Origin: Bacteroidota bacterium
GTDB lineage: Bacteria; Bacteroidota; Bacteroidia; SpSt-205; S141-50
Assembly (NCBI GenBank): GCA_015490695.1
Contig: WFXK01000159.1
Span: 1 to 8,001, forward strand
DNA: 8,001 nt
Reading direction: 5' to 3'
Part shown: in pieces, positions 1-6,590 of the stretch
Position numbering within the stretch: the first letter of the stretch is position 1
Layout: every line of letters begins with the position of its first letter
Position numbers and translations under genes: made by a program
The notes under the pieces: model-generated
Seen by the model: only the letters and a program-made list of their open reading frames with translations
What the model was told of the DNA's origin: nothing
The model's database searches: none

Positions 1-83
1 ACATCCTCCTTATTGAAGCCCTGCAACCCGAAGACGGAGAAGTTAAATACTTTCGTTTCCCAATCGTTATTACTTATCAATGA
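1..83 (+). CDS. C-terminal end of an unidentified protein (cut by window edge)
   Basis: A frame open from the window edge (codons from position 3) ends at the TGA at 81-83 and gives 26 residues ending in FRFPIVITYQ. The stop overlaps the ATG of the flippase gene at 80-82 in an ATGA arrangement, the usual sign of translational coupling within an operon. That overlap, and the lack of any other upstream signal for the flippase, is the reason to call it real. The tail alternates hydrophobic and charged residues like beta strands. I do not recognise the family and propose no function. Confidence 0.6.
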   Translation, partial: ILLIEALQPEDGEVKYFRFPIVITYQ

Positions 84-1489
84 AAAAGTTTTTAACCCAA
101 GTTTTTCTCGTTCTGCTCGCGAATTTAATCATCAAGCCTTCTTGGTTGTTAACGGAAAACTGGCTACAGGACCGCTTAGGACATAGCGCCTTTGGATTAT
201 TCGCCGCTATCTTTTCTTTAAGCTATCTATTAAGTCCTATTGCAGACTTAGGTATCAATCAATACATCACGAAATGGTTAGCAAACTTTCAACAAAAGGT
301 TCCCCGGGCATTTTTAACCATCTTCCGTTATAAAAGCTATTTAGCCTTAGTGTATTTTTTAGTCTTTCTCTCCATTGGCTATCTGCTTCAATACTGGCAA
401 CAAACACTTTTAACTTTAATTTTTTTAGGTTTAACAGGCATATGTATTTCTTTTTTATTTATGGTTCGTGCGTACTTTCAAGCGCTGCAGCAATTTCAAT
501 GGGAAGCCCTGCTTTCTGTTTTGGATAAAGCCTTATTGATGCTCATCATCTGGTTCTTAACCCCCTCTTCTATAGAAATGTATGCTTTTTGGACTTGGAC
601 CACGTTTTTTATTGCTGTGCTCACAGGCATGTTCTTTTTACTGCGCTCTTATCGCAGCAGCAGCCACTTATTCGGCATGAAAAACCTATTATTACGTAGC
701 TATCCTTTTGCACTAATGATGGTTTTGTACAGTAGTAATGAACGTATTAATCAAATTTTTATTGAGCAACTCAGCAGTAGTTATGAAAATGGCATTTACG
801 TTGCTGCTTTTCGTTGGATTAGTGCTATTGCTATGTATCTATGGACTGTTTTGCCTTTGTTTTATGCGCGTTTTGCCCATACCCAACAGCGTCAAGCATT
901 GCAACAACTACTAAATACCAGCATCATCATCGTAGGTATTCCTGTTTTAATGGTTTGCATCTTTTTATGGGGATGGGGAGACAAATTATTTTTTCTATTC
1001 AAACACAGCAACACGCAAGAAATCCAAAAAATGACACACAATCTCCAAGTGTTAAGTATTGGTCTCTTAGCAAACGCTTTTTTAAACCCTTTTAGCACTT
1101 ATTTAACTTCTAAAGGTTACGAGCAACTTGTAAATCGTTTACTGCTTATAGGGGTCCTAAGTAACATTGTATTGTGTATTTTGCTAATTCCTCTATGGGG
1201 AGCGTTAGGGGCTTCAACCGCTTATAGTGTGGTTTTAATCATGATGGGAGTAGGTTATATAGGACTACTACATTATAAAACGCCACTGAAAGTGCCTTAT
1301 AAGTTAATCCTGAAAGTCTTCATCGTTATTTTGTGGACGCTTTTGGGATTATGGATAGTAAAACAATATGCATTGATTTGGTTTTTTGCTTTCATCCTTA
1401 CTGTTTTATGGACAATGATAGGTATCTATTTCTCAGGAATTATAACTTTGAAGGAGCTAAAGCAGCTTTTATTATGGAAGAGGAAGTGA
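80..1489 (+). CDS. Polysaccharide/oligosaccharide flippase-like membrane protein (MOP superfamily)
   Basis: A 469-residue, very hydrophobic protein with roughly 12 to 14 predicted membrane segments spread over its whole length (for example near residues 7-24, 38-56, 87-103, 110-128, 150-160, 170-187, 250-262, 281-297 and several more towards the C terminus). It ends in a short basic cytoplasmic tail, LLLWKRK. The N-terminal pattern, with a membrane segment followed by GLFAAIFSLSYLLSPIADLG, resembles Wzx-type lipopolysaccharide flippases, which start with a membrane helix and a glycine/alanine-rich second helix ending in a D-x-G motif. Such proteins move lipid-linked sugar units across the inner membrane. 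The start at 80 overlaps the previous stop, and no Shine-Dalgarno is visible. No glycosyltransferases are in view, so the substrate is unknown. Family assignment is by composition and N-terminal pattern only; another MATE/MVF-like transporter is possible. Confidence 0.75.
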   Translation: MKKFLTQVFLVLLANLIIKPSWLLTENWLQDRLGHSAFGLFAAIFSLSYLLSPIADLGINQYITKWLANFQQKVPRAFLTIFRYKSYLALVYFLVFLSIGYLLQYWQQTLLTLIFLGLTGICISFLFMVRAYFQALQQFQWEALLSVLDKALLMLIIWFLTPSSIEMYAFWTWTTFFIAVLTGMFFLLRSYRSSSHLFGMKNLLLRSYPFALMMVLYSSNERINQIFIEQLSSSYENGIYVAAFRWISAIAMYLWTVLPLFYARFAHTQQRQALQQLLNTSIIIVGIPVLMVCIFLWGWGDKLFFLFKHSNTQEIQKMTHNLQVLSIGLLANAFLNPFSTYLTSKGYEQLVNRLLLIGVLSNIVLCILLIPLWGALGASTAYSVVLIMMGVGYIGLLHYKTPLKVPYKLILKVFIVILWTLLGLWIVKQYALIWFFAFILTVLWTMIGIYFSGIITLKELKQLLLWKRK

Positions 1490-1755
1490 TAGTTTTTAAA
1501 CCAAGTATTTGGGCAACGGGGAAGTTATGGGTTTCGGAGCGCTTGCAGTTATTTCCTTCGTTTTTTGTGTACGAAAAAAAGAATGAACGTTTAACGATGA
1601 CGTACGACCAAGTGAAAAGTATTACTTTGAAGCGTTCTGGTTTGTTTACCACAGTGATTATAGAGGGAGGTGGGGGAGAACATATTGTTTTAGAAGGATT
1701 ATGGTTTTGGCAAGCCAATCAATTAAGAGCACTTTTAGAAGAGCATTTAAAATAA
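1474..1755 (+). CDS. Small PH/GRAM-like domain protein
   Basis: A 93-residue protein. The ATG at 1474 is preferred because it overlaps the flippase stop (1487-1489) by 16 nt and gives a compact single domain. The frame is open further upstream to 1333, but that part lies inside the flippase gene and is its shadow. The sequence follows the pattern of a bacterial PH or GRAM domain: an early G-K-L-W-V-S-E-R-L strand pair, then a central LTMTYDQVKSITL strand ('y-x-x-I-x-x-I' type), then a TTVIIEGGGGEHIVLEG hairpin, and a closing helix ending in ALLEEHLK. Only one domain fits, with no signal peptide and no membrane segment, so it is probably cytosolic or peripheral to the membrane. Such domains often bind lipids or serve as adaptors. 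The tight overlap suggests it is made together with the flippase. The fold call is by eye and unconfirmed. Confidence 0.6.
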   Translation: MEEEVIVFKPSIWATGKLWVSERLQLFPSFFVYEKKNERLTMTYDQVKSITLKRSGLFTTVIIEGGGGEHIVLEGLWFWQANQLRALLEEHLK

Positions 1756-1756
1756 A

Positions 1757-1789
1757 AAAGGGGAAAGCCCCCGCAATGCTTTCCCCTTT
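1757..1789. terminator. Bidirectional intrinsic terminator between convergent operons
   Basis: The arms at 1757-1768 and 1778-1789 (core GGGGAAAGC / GCTTTCCCC, extended by three A-T pairs) form a perfect 12-bp stem with a 9-nt loop. The hairpin begins directly after the stop codon of the PH-like gene (1753-1755) and lies 24 nt beyond the gldN stop (1813-1815). On the - strand the run of A at 1754-1759 becomes a U tract, so termination of the gld operon looks best supported. On the + strand the tail is only UUUA. Confidence 0.85.
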
Positions 1790-1812
1790 ATCCCCCCTTA
1801 CACACACATCTA

Positions 1813-2748
1813 TCAATAGCTCCAAAGATGATGTTCAAATTCTAATATTTGGTTTCTTCTATAGTCTGATTCTATTAGGGATTGTGGCTGGTCACCAGAA
1901 AGGTCAATGATATAAGAGTTAAATCTTCTAAGTTCTATGGCTTCTCGCACACTGCGATGTTCTGCATCGTTAAATCGGTTACGGTATTTTGTATCATCTA
2001 AAATATCCATAACATCTTGATAGCGGAAAGCAATGACTGCCTCATCGGGAATAGCCCCTGTAGGGTCTACGTAAATCAGACGGATGTACTGAGTATTATA
2101 AAACATAGCAGAACGGTTTTTATCAAAAATCCAATCTTCAATCAATTCAATAACGGTTTCCATACCTGCCATGATTTCTTCATCTATTTTGGCTTCTTTT
2201 TGAGGTAGTTGGTCTTGTTGTTCTGTAGTGGCGGTTTCTTCATCTGCACCGAAATCTCCGAAATCTCCACCGAAGTCATCAAATCCACCGAAGTCATCAC
2301 CGAAACCGAACTCATCCCCTCCTATATCGCTTTGACCTTCCTCTTCATCCCCTTCACCACCTTCCTCTCCACCCTCTTCTTTAGCTTTAAACCTCATTAA
2401 ATGAGCGACAAACTGATCATAAGTAATCTCTTTGGTTAAAGTATCGGGATTATAACCTATATATTTTCCGTCTCTAAATCCTGCTACTAATGCATAAACC
2501 ATACCATCTACATTGCCGAAGTGGTCTGTCCCTCGTGTATATAAGTTGGGTTCATGATATACTAAAGGTTTGTTGACTTTTTCTGTCAAATCAATGCGGG
2601 ACATTACTTTTTTTCTCCAGAAGTGGTCCTCTGCTCTTGGAATTGCCCTTATGGGGTCTCTATCATAGGGCAGTGGAATAGGGTCTTGCCCTAAAACTTG
2701 CACTACATAACCCGCCAATAATCCAACTAATAAAATACTTCGTCGCAT
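1813..2748 (-). CDS. gldN: GldN/PorN, T9SS periplasmic ring protein
   Basis: GldN (PorN) joins the lipoprotein GldK in a periplasmic ring under the outer membrane and receives torque or conformational change from GldM. I chose the ATG at 2748 because AAAGGA lies 6 nt upstream and it gives a compact signal peptide (MRRSILLVGLLAGYVVQVLG, cleaved before QDP). An ATG at 2754 and a TTG at 2778, which would overlap gldM, are alternatives. The 311-residue product has the family's landmarks: W-R-x-K-V-x-x-R-I-D-L-x-E-K-x-N-K-P-L near residues 44-61, RDGKYIGYNPDTL near 92-104, and DWIFDKNRSAMFYNTQYIRL in the second half followed by DPTG. Its oddity is an insertion at residues 124-171 of 48 residues: 21 Asp/Glu, 16 Gly, 7 Phe and no Lys or Arg. 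It follows gldM after 19 nt and is the last gene of the cluster. Confidence 0.93.
   Translation of the reverse strand: MRRSILLVGLLAGYVVQVLGQDPIPLPYDRDPIRAIPRAEDHFWRKKVMSRIDLTEKVNKPLVYHEPNLYTRGTDHFGNVDGMVYALVAGFRDGKYIGYNPDTLTKEITYDQFVAHLMRFKAKEEGGEEGGEGDEEEGQSDIGGDEFGFGDDFGGFDDFGGDFGDFGADEETATTEQQDQLPQKEAKIDEEIMAGMETVIELIEDWIFDKNRSAMFYNTQYIRLIYVDPTGAIPDEAVIAFRYQDVMDILDDTKYRNRFNDAEHRSVREAIELRRFNSYIIDLSGDQPQSLIESDYRRNQILEFEHHLWSY
2236..2379 (-). repeat. Acidic Gly/Phe-rich low-complexity segment in gldN with short tandem repeats
   Basis: This stretch encodes GldN residues 124-171. At the DNA level the 15-mer TCCACCGAAGTCATC occurs at 2266-2280 and again at 2284-2298 (18-nt period). The 9-mer CCGAAATCT occurs twice in tandem at 2249-2257 and 2258-2266. 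The protein alternates DFGG- and DFGD-type units, preceded by a GGEE-type part. The repeats suggest growth by slippage or unequal exchange. The segment is probably a flexible, disordered surface loop. Confidence 0.8.
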
Positions 2749-2754
2749 AGGCAT

Positions 2755-2760
2755 TCCTTT
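2755..2760 (-). promoter_or_regulatory. Shine-Dalgarno site deciding the gldN start
   Basis: AAAGGA on the - strand ends 6 nt before the ATG at 2748. It abuts the alternative ATG at 2754 with no spacer. This favours 2748 as the start. Confidence 0.5.
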
Positions 2761-2767
2761 TAATTTT

Positions 2768-4501
2768 TTATTCAACAACGCCGGAAATCGTTAATTCACG
2801 CTTAGAGAAAGGTTCTTCAATCGCTCTACCTTCAAAATTAATACGCACAACACGTTTTAGTTGCAAATATATCTTGGTTCCTGGAGGCAAGCCTCGGGTA
2901 ATGGTGAACAAAGAAATGCATTGCACACCTTTATAAAGGTCCATTACTTTAGAACGACCTAAGCTTTTCACTGGTTGTGGTGCGCCTAAACCTTTTTTCA
3001 CTTTCACCACAATACCTTCTATACGATAACGGGCATCCTTAGGCATTGTTCTACCGAAGTTCTTCTCGGGCATGATTTTAATACAAATCCTATCACCTTT
3101 CTTCCATGGTTTTTGACCATCCCAACGATTAGAGATTTTTCCAACGCCTACAACAATATCAGGCTTAGGTGGAGGAATCACCCTATAACTAACTTGTCCA
3201 ATCGGCAATGCTCTTCCGCCCACACGGCTTTTTACAAAAATCGTAATACGTTTTCCTCTTGGGATAACCCTAACTTTCTTTTTATTCTTTTTATTTACAA
3301 TCACCTTACCACCTTTTGCACTCAATACAGGGTCATAATGTTCACCTAATTCTGGCACATCAATAAACACATCGTTAGCACAATTACGATACATGATTTG
3401 CACTGCTGCCGATGTTACTTTGATAGTAGGACGGCGAACCTTAAATTTCCCTTTTACTACTAACCGCGCCTCCGTTCCATCCGCCTTAGGAACATAGATG
3501 GTTGCCGAATAATGCTGCCACCCTTCTGATTTTCCACGAGGCAACCGAGCAGTAACAGTCAACTCCGCCTGGTTACCACCTTTCAAGACTTTAATACGTC
3601 CTGACCCCGAAGTAAACCGTGGCTTAATCTCACTGGAAGACATTGCAACAAATAAGCGTGTCTTAAACGGCAATCCAACAACAACAATCTTAGATTCAGG
3701 AGCATCCATCGCAATTAAAGAATCTATCTTAAAGGTTACTGTCTGTAATTGACTACGAACCGCATGCAATAGCTCACTTTCTATAATCTCAACTCTGTTT
3801 TTTAAATTTTCTAACACTGCAACATTAGCCGCCACAGGAGTGTTATGCCCAAAGGTATATATCTCCCATGTTTTATGCTTATCCTCAGAGTTAGGCGGTA
3901 CCAAAGGGTTATCCTTAGGCTCTACCACAATTGGATCAAAAGGCACTTTCTCCCCTTTCTTAGGCTTCTTCTTTTTAATTCTAAAATACATTTCATACGC
4001 CCAATTATAATAGTCATCTAACATCTTATGAATACGCAATGCCGCCCCATTACCGCGACCACCATTATCCATCTCGCTACCCGCTTTCTTCGTTACCGGA
4101 TCCACTATCATCAAATAACGAAAATTCTTCTCTACTTCATCCGGCTTCAACATTCTACCCGTTTCTGGATCTATACCCGCTAACTTTTTCAACTCCTGAA
4201 TATGTTTCTCCAGTTCATTATGAACTTCTGAAGTCTTCTTATCAATCTCATCCAACAAATCAATTAAATACGCGTTTTTCTTATTACCCTTCTCCATTTC
4301 TTTTTGAATCGTCGCCTTTATATCCTCTACTGTCAATCGGTTCTTTTCATCAAATTTCTGAGCAGATTGTCTTAATGAGTCGGCTAAAATTTGGAGACTT
4401 TGCAAAATATCTTTACTTACGTTAAGCGCCAAGAGGGCAGTAAGCACCAGATACATTAAGTTAATCATCTTCTGCCTTGGAGTCAACTTACCGCTTGCCA
4501 T
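2768..4501 (-). CDS. gldM: GldM/PorM, T9SS motor and trans-periplasmic shaft protein
   Basis: GldM is the stator-inserted shaft of the T9SS motor. A single N-terminal membrane helix sits within the GldL pentamer, and a long periplasmic part reaches the GldK-GldN ring. The N terminus MASGKLTPRQKMINLMYLVL is almost identical to what I recall of F. johnsoniae GldM, including Arg9, which pairs with the GldL membrane glutamate. The membrane helix spans about residues 11-27, a helical domain about 30-260, and Ig-like beta domains follow, with a conserved IMYRNCANDVFIDVPELG block at 369-386 and a proline linker (VIPPPKPDI) at 441-449 before the last domain. At 577 residues it is longer than the roughly 515 I recall for characterised homologues. 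A lysine-rich loop (KKKKPKKGEK, 176-185) and a basic segment at 396-430 stand out. The ATG at 4501 has only AT-rich sequence upstream and no Shine-Dalgarno. Confidence 0.96.
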   Translation of the reverse strand: MASGKLTPRQKMINLMYLVLTALLALNVSKDILQSLQILADSLRQSAQKFDEKNRLTVEDIKATIQKEMEKGNKKNAYLIDLLDEIDKKTSEVHNELEKHIQELKKLAGIDPETGRMLKPDEVEKNFRYLMIVDPVTKKAGSEMDNGGRGNGAALRIHKMLDDYYNWAYEMYFRIKKKKPKKGEKVPFDPIVVEPKDNPLVPPNSEDKHKTWEIYTFGHNTPVAANVAVLENLKNRVEIIESELLHAVRSQLQTVTFKIDSLIAMDAPESKIVVVGLPFKTRLFVAMSSSEIKPRFTSGSGRIKVLKGGNQAELTVTARLPRGKSEGWQHYSATIYVPKADGTEARLVVKGKFKVRRPTIKVTSAAVQIMYRNCANDVFIDVPELGEHYDPVLSAKGGKVIVNKKNKKKVRVIPRGKRITIFVKSRVGGRALPIGQVSYRVIPPPKPDIVVGVGKISNRWDGQKPWKKGDRICIKIMPEKNFGRTMPKDARYRIEGIVVKVKKGLGAPQPVKSLGRSKVMDLYKGVQCISLFTITRGLPPGTKIYLQLKRVVRINFEGRAIEEPFSKRELTISGVVE

Positions 4502-4530
4502 AGTAGTACTTTATTTTATTATTTTTAAAA

Positions 4531-4563
4531 TTATTCAAAAACCGCCATAAGGGTAACCCTCCT
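4531..4563 (-). promoter_or_regulatory. gldL-gldM spacer: perfect Shine-Dalgarno, small hairpin and five-codon micro-ORF
   Basis: On the - strand AGGAGG (4563-4558) begins within the TAG stop of gldL. Nine bases later comes an ATG (4548-4546) that reads Met-Ala-Val-Phe-Glu-stop, ending at 4531. The bases between them include the inverted repeat AGGGT-T-ACCCT (4560-4550), which can pair only weakly because of its one-base centre. GldM itself starts 29 nt further on, with no Shine-Dalgarno. This could be a leader-like or ribosome-hand-over element that adjusts GldM relative to GldL, or it could be chance. Confidence 0.25.
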
Positions 4564-5455
4564 ATGCCTTCAATGCATTACTCATCGCCGTTAGCATGCT
4601 TCCGTAAATGGCATTAAGACGCTCCATGTTCACCGCTAATTTAGAAAGCTCCTCTCTAACTTTTGTAGCATCTTTCAATACGTCCTCCGATGCTAAGTTT
4701 TCCATCAAAGCGTTCAAATTAGCATAGAAATGATTAATGGTATTCAAATGTTTTTGTGCATCTTTTAATTCACTCTCATAAATTGCATTTAATTCCTCAA
4801 GACTCTTATTAATAGCCATCACTCGTTGTTGATACTCTTCATTCACCTGCAACACTTTTTGTCGTTGTTCATCTAAAACACCAAGAGTATTCTTAAAGTC
4901 ATCTAAAATATCTATTGCTGCACTATAGCTAGAAGTCATTTGGTCTATTTTTTCCGAAGCAACTTTTAACTTTTGACCAAATTCATTAGTAGCAACTGTA
5001 ACATCAGCAACTTCAGACAACTGATTCACTGATACACCTAAATTCTTAATTGTTTCTGTTAGGTTCTCAAATAATTCAGGCGTTAAATTTTCCTGTAGTG
5101 CAGTACTTGTTCCTTGTAAACCCGCAGCAATGAATCCTGGTCCTGCAGGTTGTGTTGTGCCCTCCTCTCCCAACATTTCATCTAAAAGCACCTCGTCTTC
5201 ATCCTCCTCTTTCAACTGCGGGAACACTTTTGCCCAGTTCCAATGCTTTTCTTCAGGCGGTAAAGGCTCCAAACCAGAAATAAAGAAGATTACCGACTCG
5301 GTACCCAAGCCTACTATTAACATTTCATTAGCGCCTGGCCAGTGCAAAATTTTAAATAAGGCTCCTAAAATAACGACCGACGCTCCCCATGCGTATAAGT
5401 ACTTCAGCGCAACTTTGAATCCCCTTGACTCAAAAAAACTTTTCTTCTTTGCCAT
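4562..5455 (-). CDS. gldL: GldL/PorL, T9SS proton-driven motor protein
   Basis: GldL forms the inner-membrane pentamer that couples the proton gradient to GldM rotation. The 297-residue protein has two membrane helices (about residues 17-38 and 44-61) joined by the HWPGANEM loop. By alignment with F. johnsoniae GldL (Tyr13, Lys27, His30 and Glu49, as I recall them) the equivalents Tyr21, Lys35, His38 and Glu53 are all present, Glu53 in the GLGTESVIFF stretch. A GLEPLPPEEKHWNWAKVFPQL block follows the second helix, then an acidic stretch (81-99) and a long coiled-coil cytoplasmic domain (about 115-297). LNAIY occurs twice, at 222-226 and 280-284, the second within an LNAIYGSMLTAM end. The length is close to that of PorL rather than the shorter Flavobacterium GldL. 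Its ATG lies 30 nt after the gldK stop in AT-rich sequence without a Shine-Dalgarno. Confidence 0.96.
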   Translation of the reverse strand: MAKKKSFFESRGFKVALKYLYAWGASVVILGALFKILHWPGANEMLIVGLGTESVIFFISGLEPLPPEEKHWNWAKVFPQLKEEDEDEVLLDEMLGEEGTTQPAGPGFIAAGLQGTSTALQENLTPELFENLTETIKNLGVSVNQLSEVADVTVATNEFGQKLKVASEKIDQMTSSYSAAIDILDDFKNTLGVLDEQRQKVLQVNEEYQQRVMAINKSLEELNAIYESELKDAQKHLNTINHFYANLNALMENLASEDVLKDATKVREELSKLAVNMERLNAIYGSMLTAMSNALKA

Positions 5456-5485
5456 ATTAATTATGAATTAGGTTTTATATAAAGA

Positions 5486-6559
5486 CTAACGGGCAGCTCC
5501 AGAACGACCCAACTCCGACATAACACAACGGAAACCAATAAACGACTTAGTCGTATCTGCATACTCATAAGTACGAGTACCTACCGACAAGAAATAACCA
5601 ATATCCTTCCACGAACCACCACGAATAACCCTTCTTTTGTTCAGTTTCCTTCTATCCCGATAAACAGGATTCAAATCATGTGAATAGGTATAACCTGTCT
5701 CTTCAAAATCATCTTCACACCACTCTGCTACATTTCCCGACATGTTATAAAGCCCATAATCATTAGGGAAGTAGGCATCTACAGGTGCTGTGTACTCAAA
5801 ATTGTCTGCAATATAATCCCCTCTACCAGGCTTATAATTAGCTAAACTACATCCTTTGGAATTTTTTATATACAATCCAGGCCATGGATAAATTTTATGT
5901 TCATAACCTCCTCTGGCGGCATACTCCCATTCTGCCTCGGTAGGTAGACGGAAACGAGGTACCGGAGGCAAACCTTTTTCTGCACGATAAGCATTATAAA
6001 ATTGTGAACGCCAATTACAAAATGCCTGCGCCGCGTACCAATTTATCCCCACCACAGGATAATTATCAAATGCAGGATGCCACCAATAATTCTCCACTAA
6101 TGGCTCATTATATGTATAAGCAAAATCCCGCAACCACACTAAAGTATCAGGATATACCAACTTCAAATAATCATCAGGACTTACTTCATAATCATAATAA
6201 GTCTTTAAGAAATTAATCACAGAATCCTGAAAAGCATATTCAGCACCTTCCATTGTTGCTTGAATAAACTGTCTATATTCATTATTGGAAATTTCAGTAT
6301 CATCCATATAAAAAGCACTAATAGTAATTTGCTTAACTCGTGCATTCATAGAAACGTTCACATCTTGATCATTTTGTCCCATATGAAAGCTCCCAGGAGG
6401 TATATATACCATACCATAAGGAATAGGATTATCCCAAGAAGGACGGTCCATAACGCCTGTTAATTCCCCATTTCGCCCTGTTTTACCACCTCCGCCACAA
6501 CCACTAAGCACAATAACGGCTATCCATCCCACTACGACTGCTAAATCCTGCCTACGCAT
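5486..6559 (-). CDS. gldK: GldK/PorK, T9SS outer-membrane ring lipoprotein (FGE-sulfatase fold)
   Basis: GldK is the lipoprotein partner of GldN in the ring below the outer membrane. From the ATG at 6559 the 357-residue product begins MRRQDLAVVVGWIAVIVLSGC, a standard lipoprotein signal with Cys21 as the lipidation site. AAGGAG stands 8 nt upstream. The start at 6604 (SD-like AGAGG upstream) would give an unusual 35-residue signal and is the main alternative. The rest is a formylglycine-generating-enzyme-like (SUMF1) domain: MVYIPPGSFHMG near residues 50-61, RLPTEAEWEYAARGG (204-218), GNVAEWCED (275-283), VIRGGSW (311-317) and a closing GFRCV (342-346). The two catalytic cysteines that active FGEs carry just after GGS-Y/W are absent (the region reads KDIGYFL), so it is structural rather than enzymatic. 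It appears shorter than the roughly 460-490 residues I recall for characterised homologues. Confidence 0.94.
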   Translation of the reverse strand: MRRQDLAVVVGWIAVIVLSGCGGGGKTGRNGELTGVMDRPSWDNPIPYGMVYIPPGSFHMGQNDQDVNVSMNARVKQITISAFYMDDTEISNNEYRQFIQATMEGAEYAFQDSVINFLKTYYDYEVSPDDYLKLVYPDTLVWLRDFAYTYNEPLVENYWWHPAFDNYPVVGINWYAAQAFCNWRSQFYNAYRAEKGLPPVPRFRLPTEAEWEYAARGGYEHKIYPWPGLYIKNSKGCSLANYKPGRGDYIADNFEYTAPVDAYFPNDYGLYNMSGNVAEWCEDDFEETGYTYSHDLNPVYRDRRKLNKRRVIRGGSWKDIGYFLSVGTRTYEYADTTKSFIGFRCVMSELGRSGAAR

Positions 6560-6567
6560 TTTAACGA

Positions 6568-6573
6568 CTCCTT
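6568..6573 (-). promoter_or_regulatory. Shine-Dalgarno site deciding the gldK start
   Basis: AAGGAG on the - strand lies 8 nt before the ATG at 6559, ideal spacing. Together with the compact lipoprotein signal that follows, it favours this start over the in-frame ATG at 6604. Confidence 0.55.
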
Positions 6574-6582
6574 TTGCTTTGG

Positions 6583-6590
6583 CAAATATA
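6583..6590 (-). promoter_or_regulatory. Possible -7 promoter element upstream of gldK
   Basis: The - strand reads TATATTTG, an exact match to the Bacteroidota -7 consensus TAnnTTTG. Transcription starting about 6 nt downstream would leave a leader of roughly 18 nt that includes the Shine-Dalgarno before the 6559 ATG. No TTTG -33 box is found at the expected 19-nt distance (the four bases there read GGTT), so promoter strength is doubtful. Confidence 0.3.

Noticed and set aside
841..1098. Open frames on both strands inside the flippase gene
   Set aside because: Overlapping frames without start signals or recognisable domains; the flippase frame fully explains the region.
1333..1473. Upstream extension of the PH-like frame
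   Set aside because: It lies inside the last membrane segments of the flippase in another frame and looks like shadow coding (Cys- and Phe-rich, no domain pattern).
1799..1808. Short CACACACA run near the gldN stop
   Set aside because: Only a few dinucleotide units in a non-coding spacer; too short to mean anything by itself.
2209..2400. Open frame on the + strand opposite the gldN insertion
   Set aside because: Its repetitive STEVI-type peptide is simply the complement of the GldN acidic repeats.
4039..4425. 128-residue open frame on the + strand opposite gldM
   Set aside because: It is antisense to a well-conserved part of gldM and its Ser/Pro/Tyr-rich composition is that of the reverse complement of Lys/Asp/Glu-rich coding sequence.
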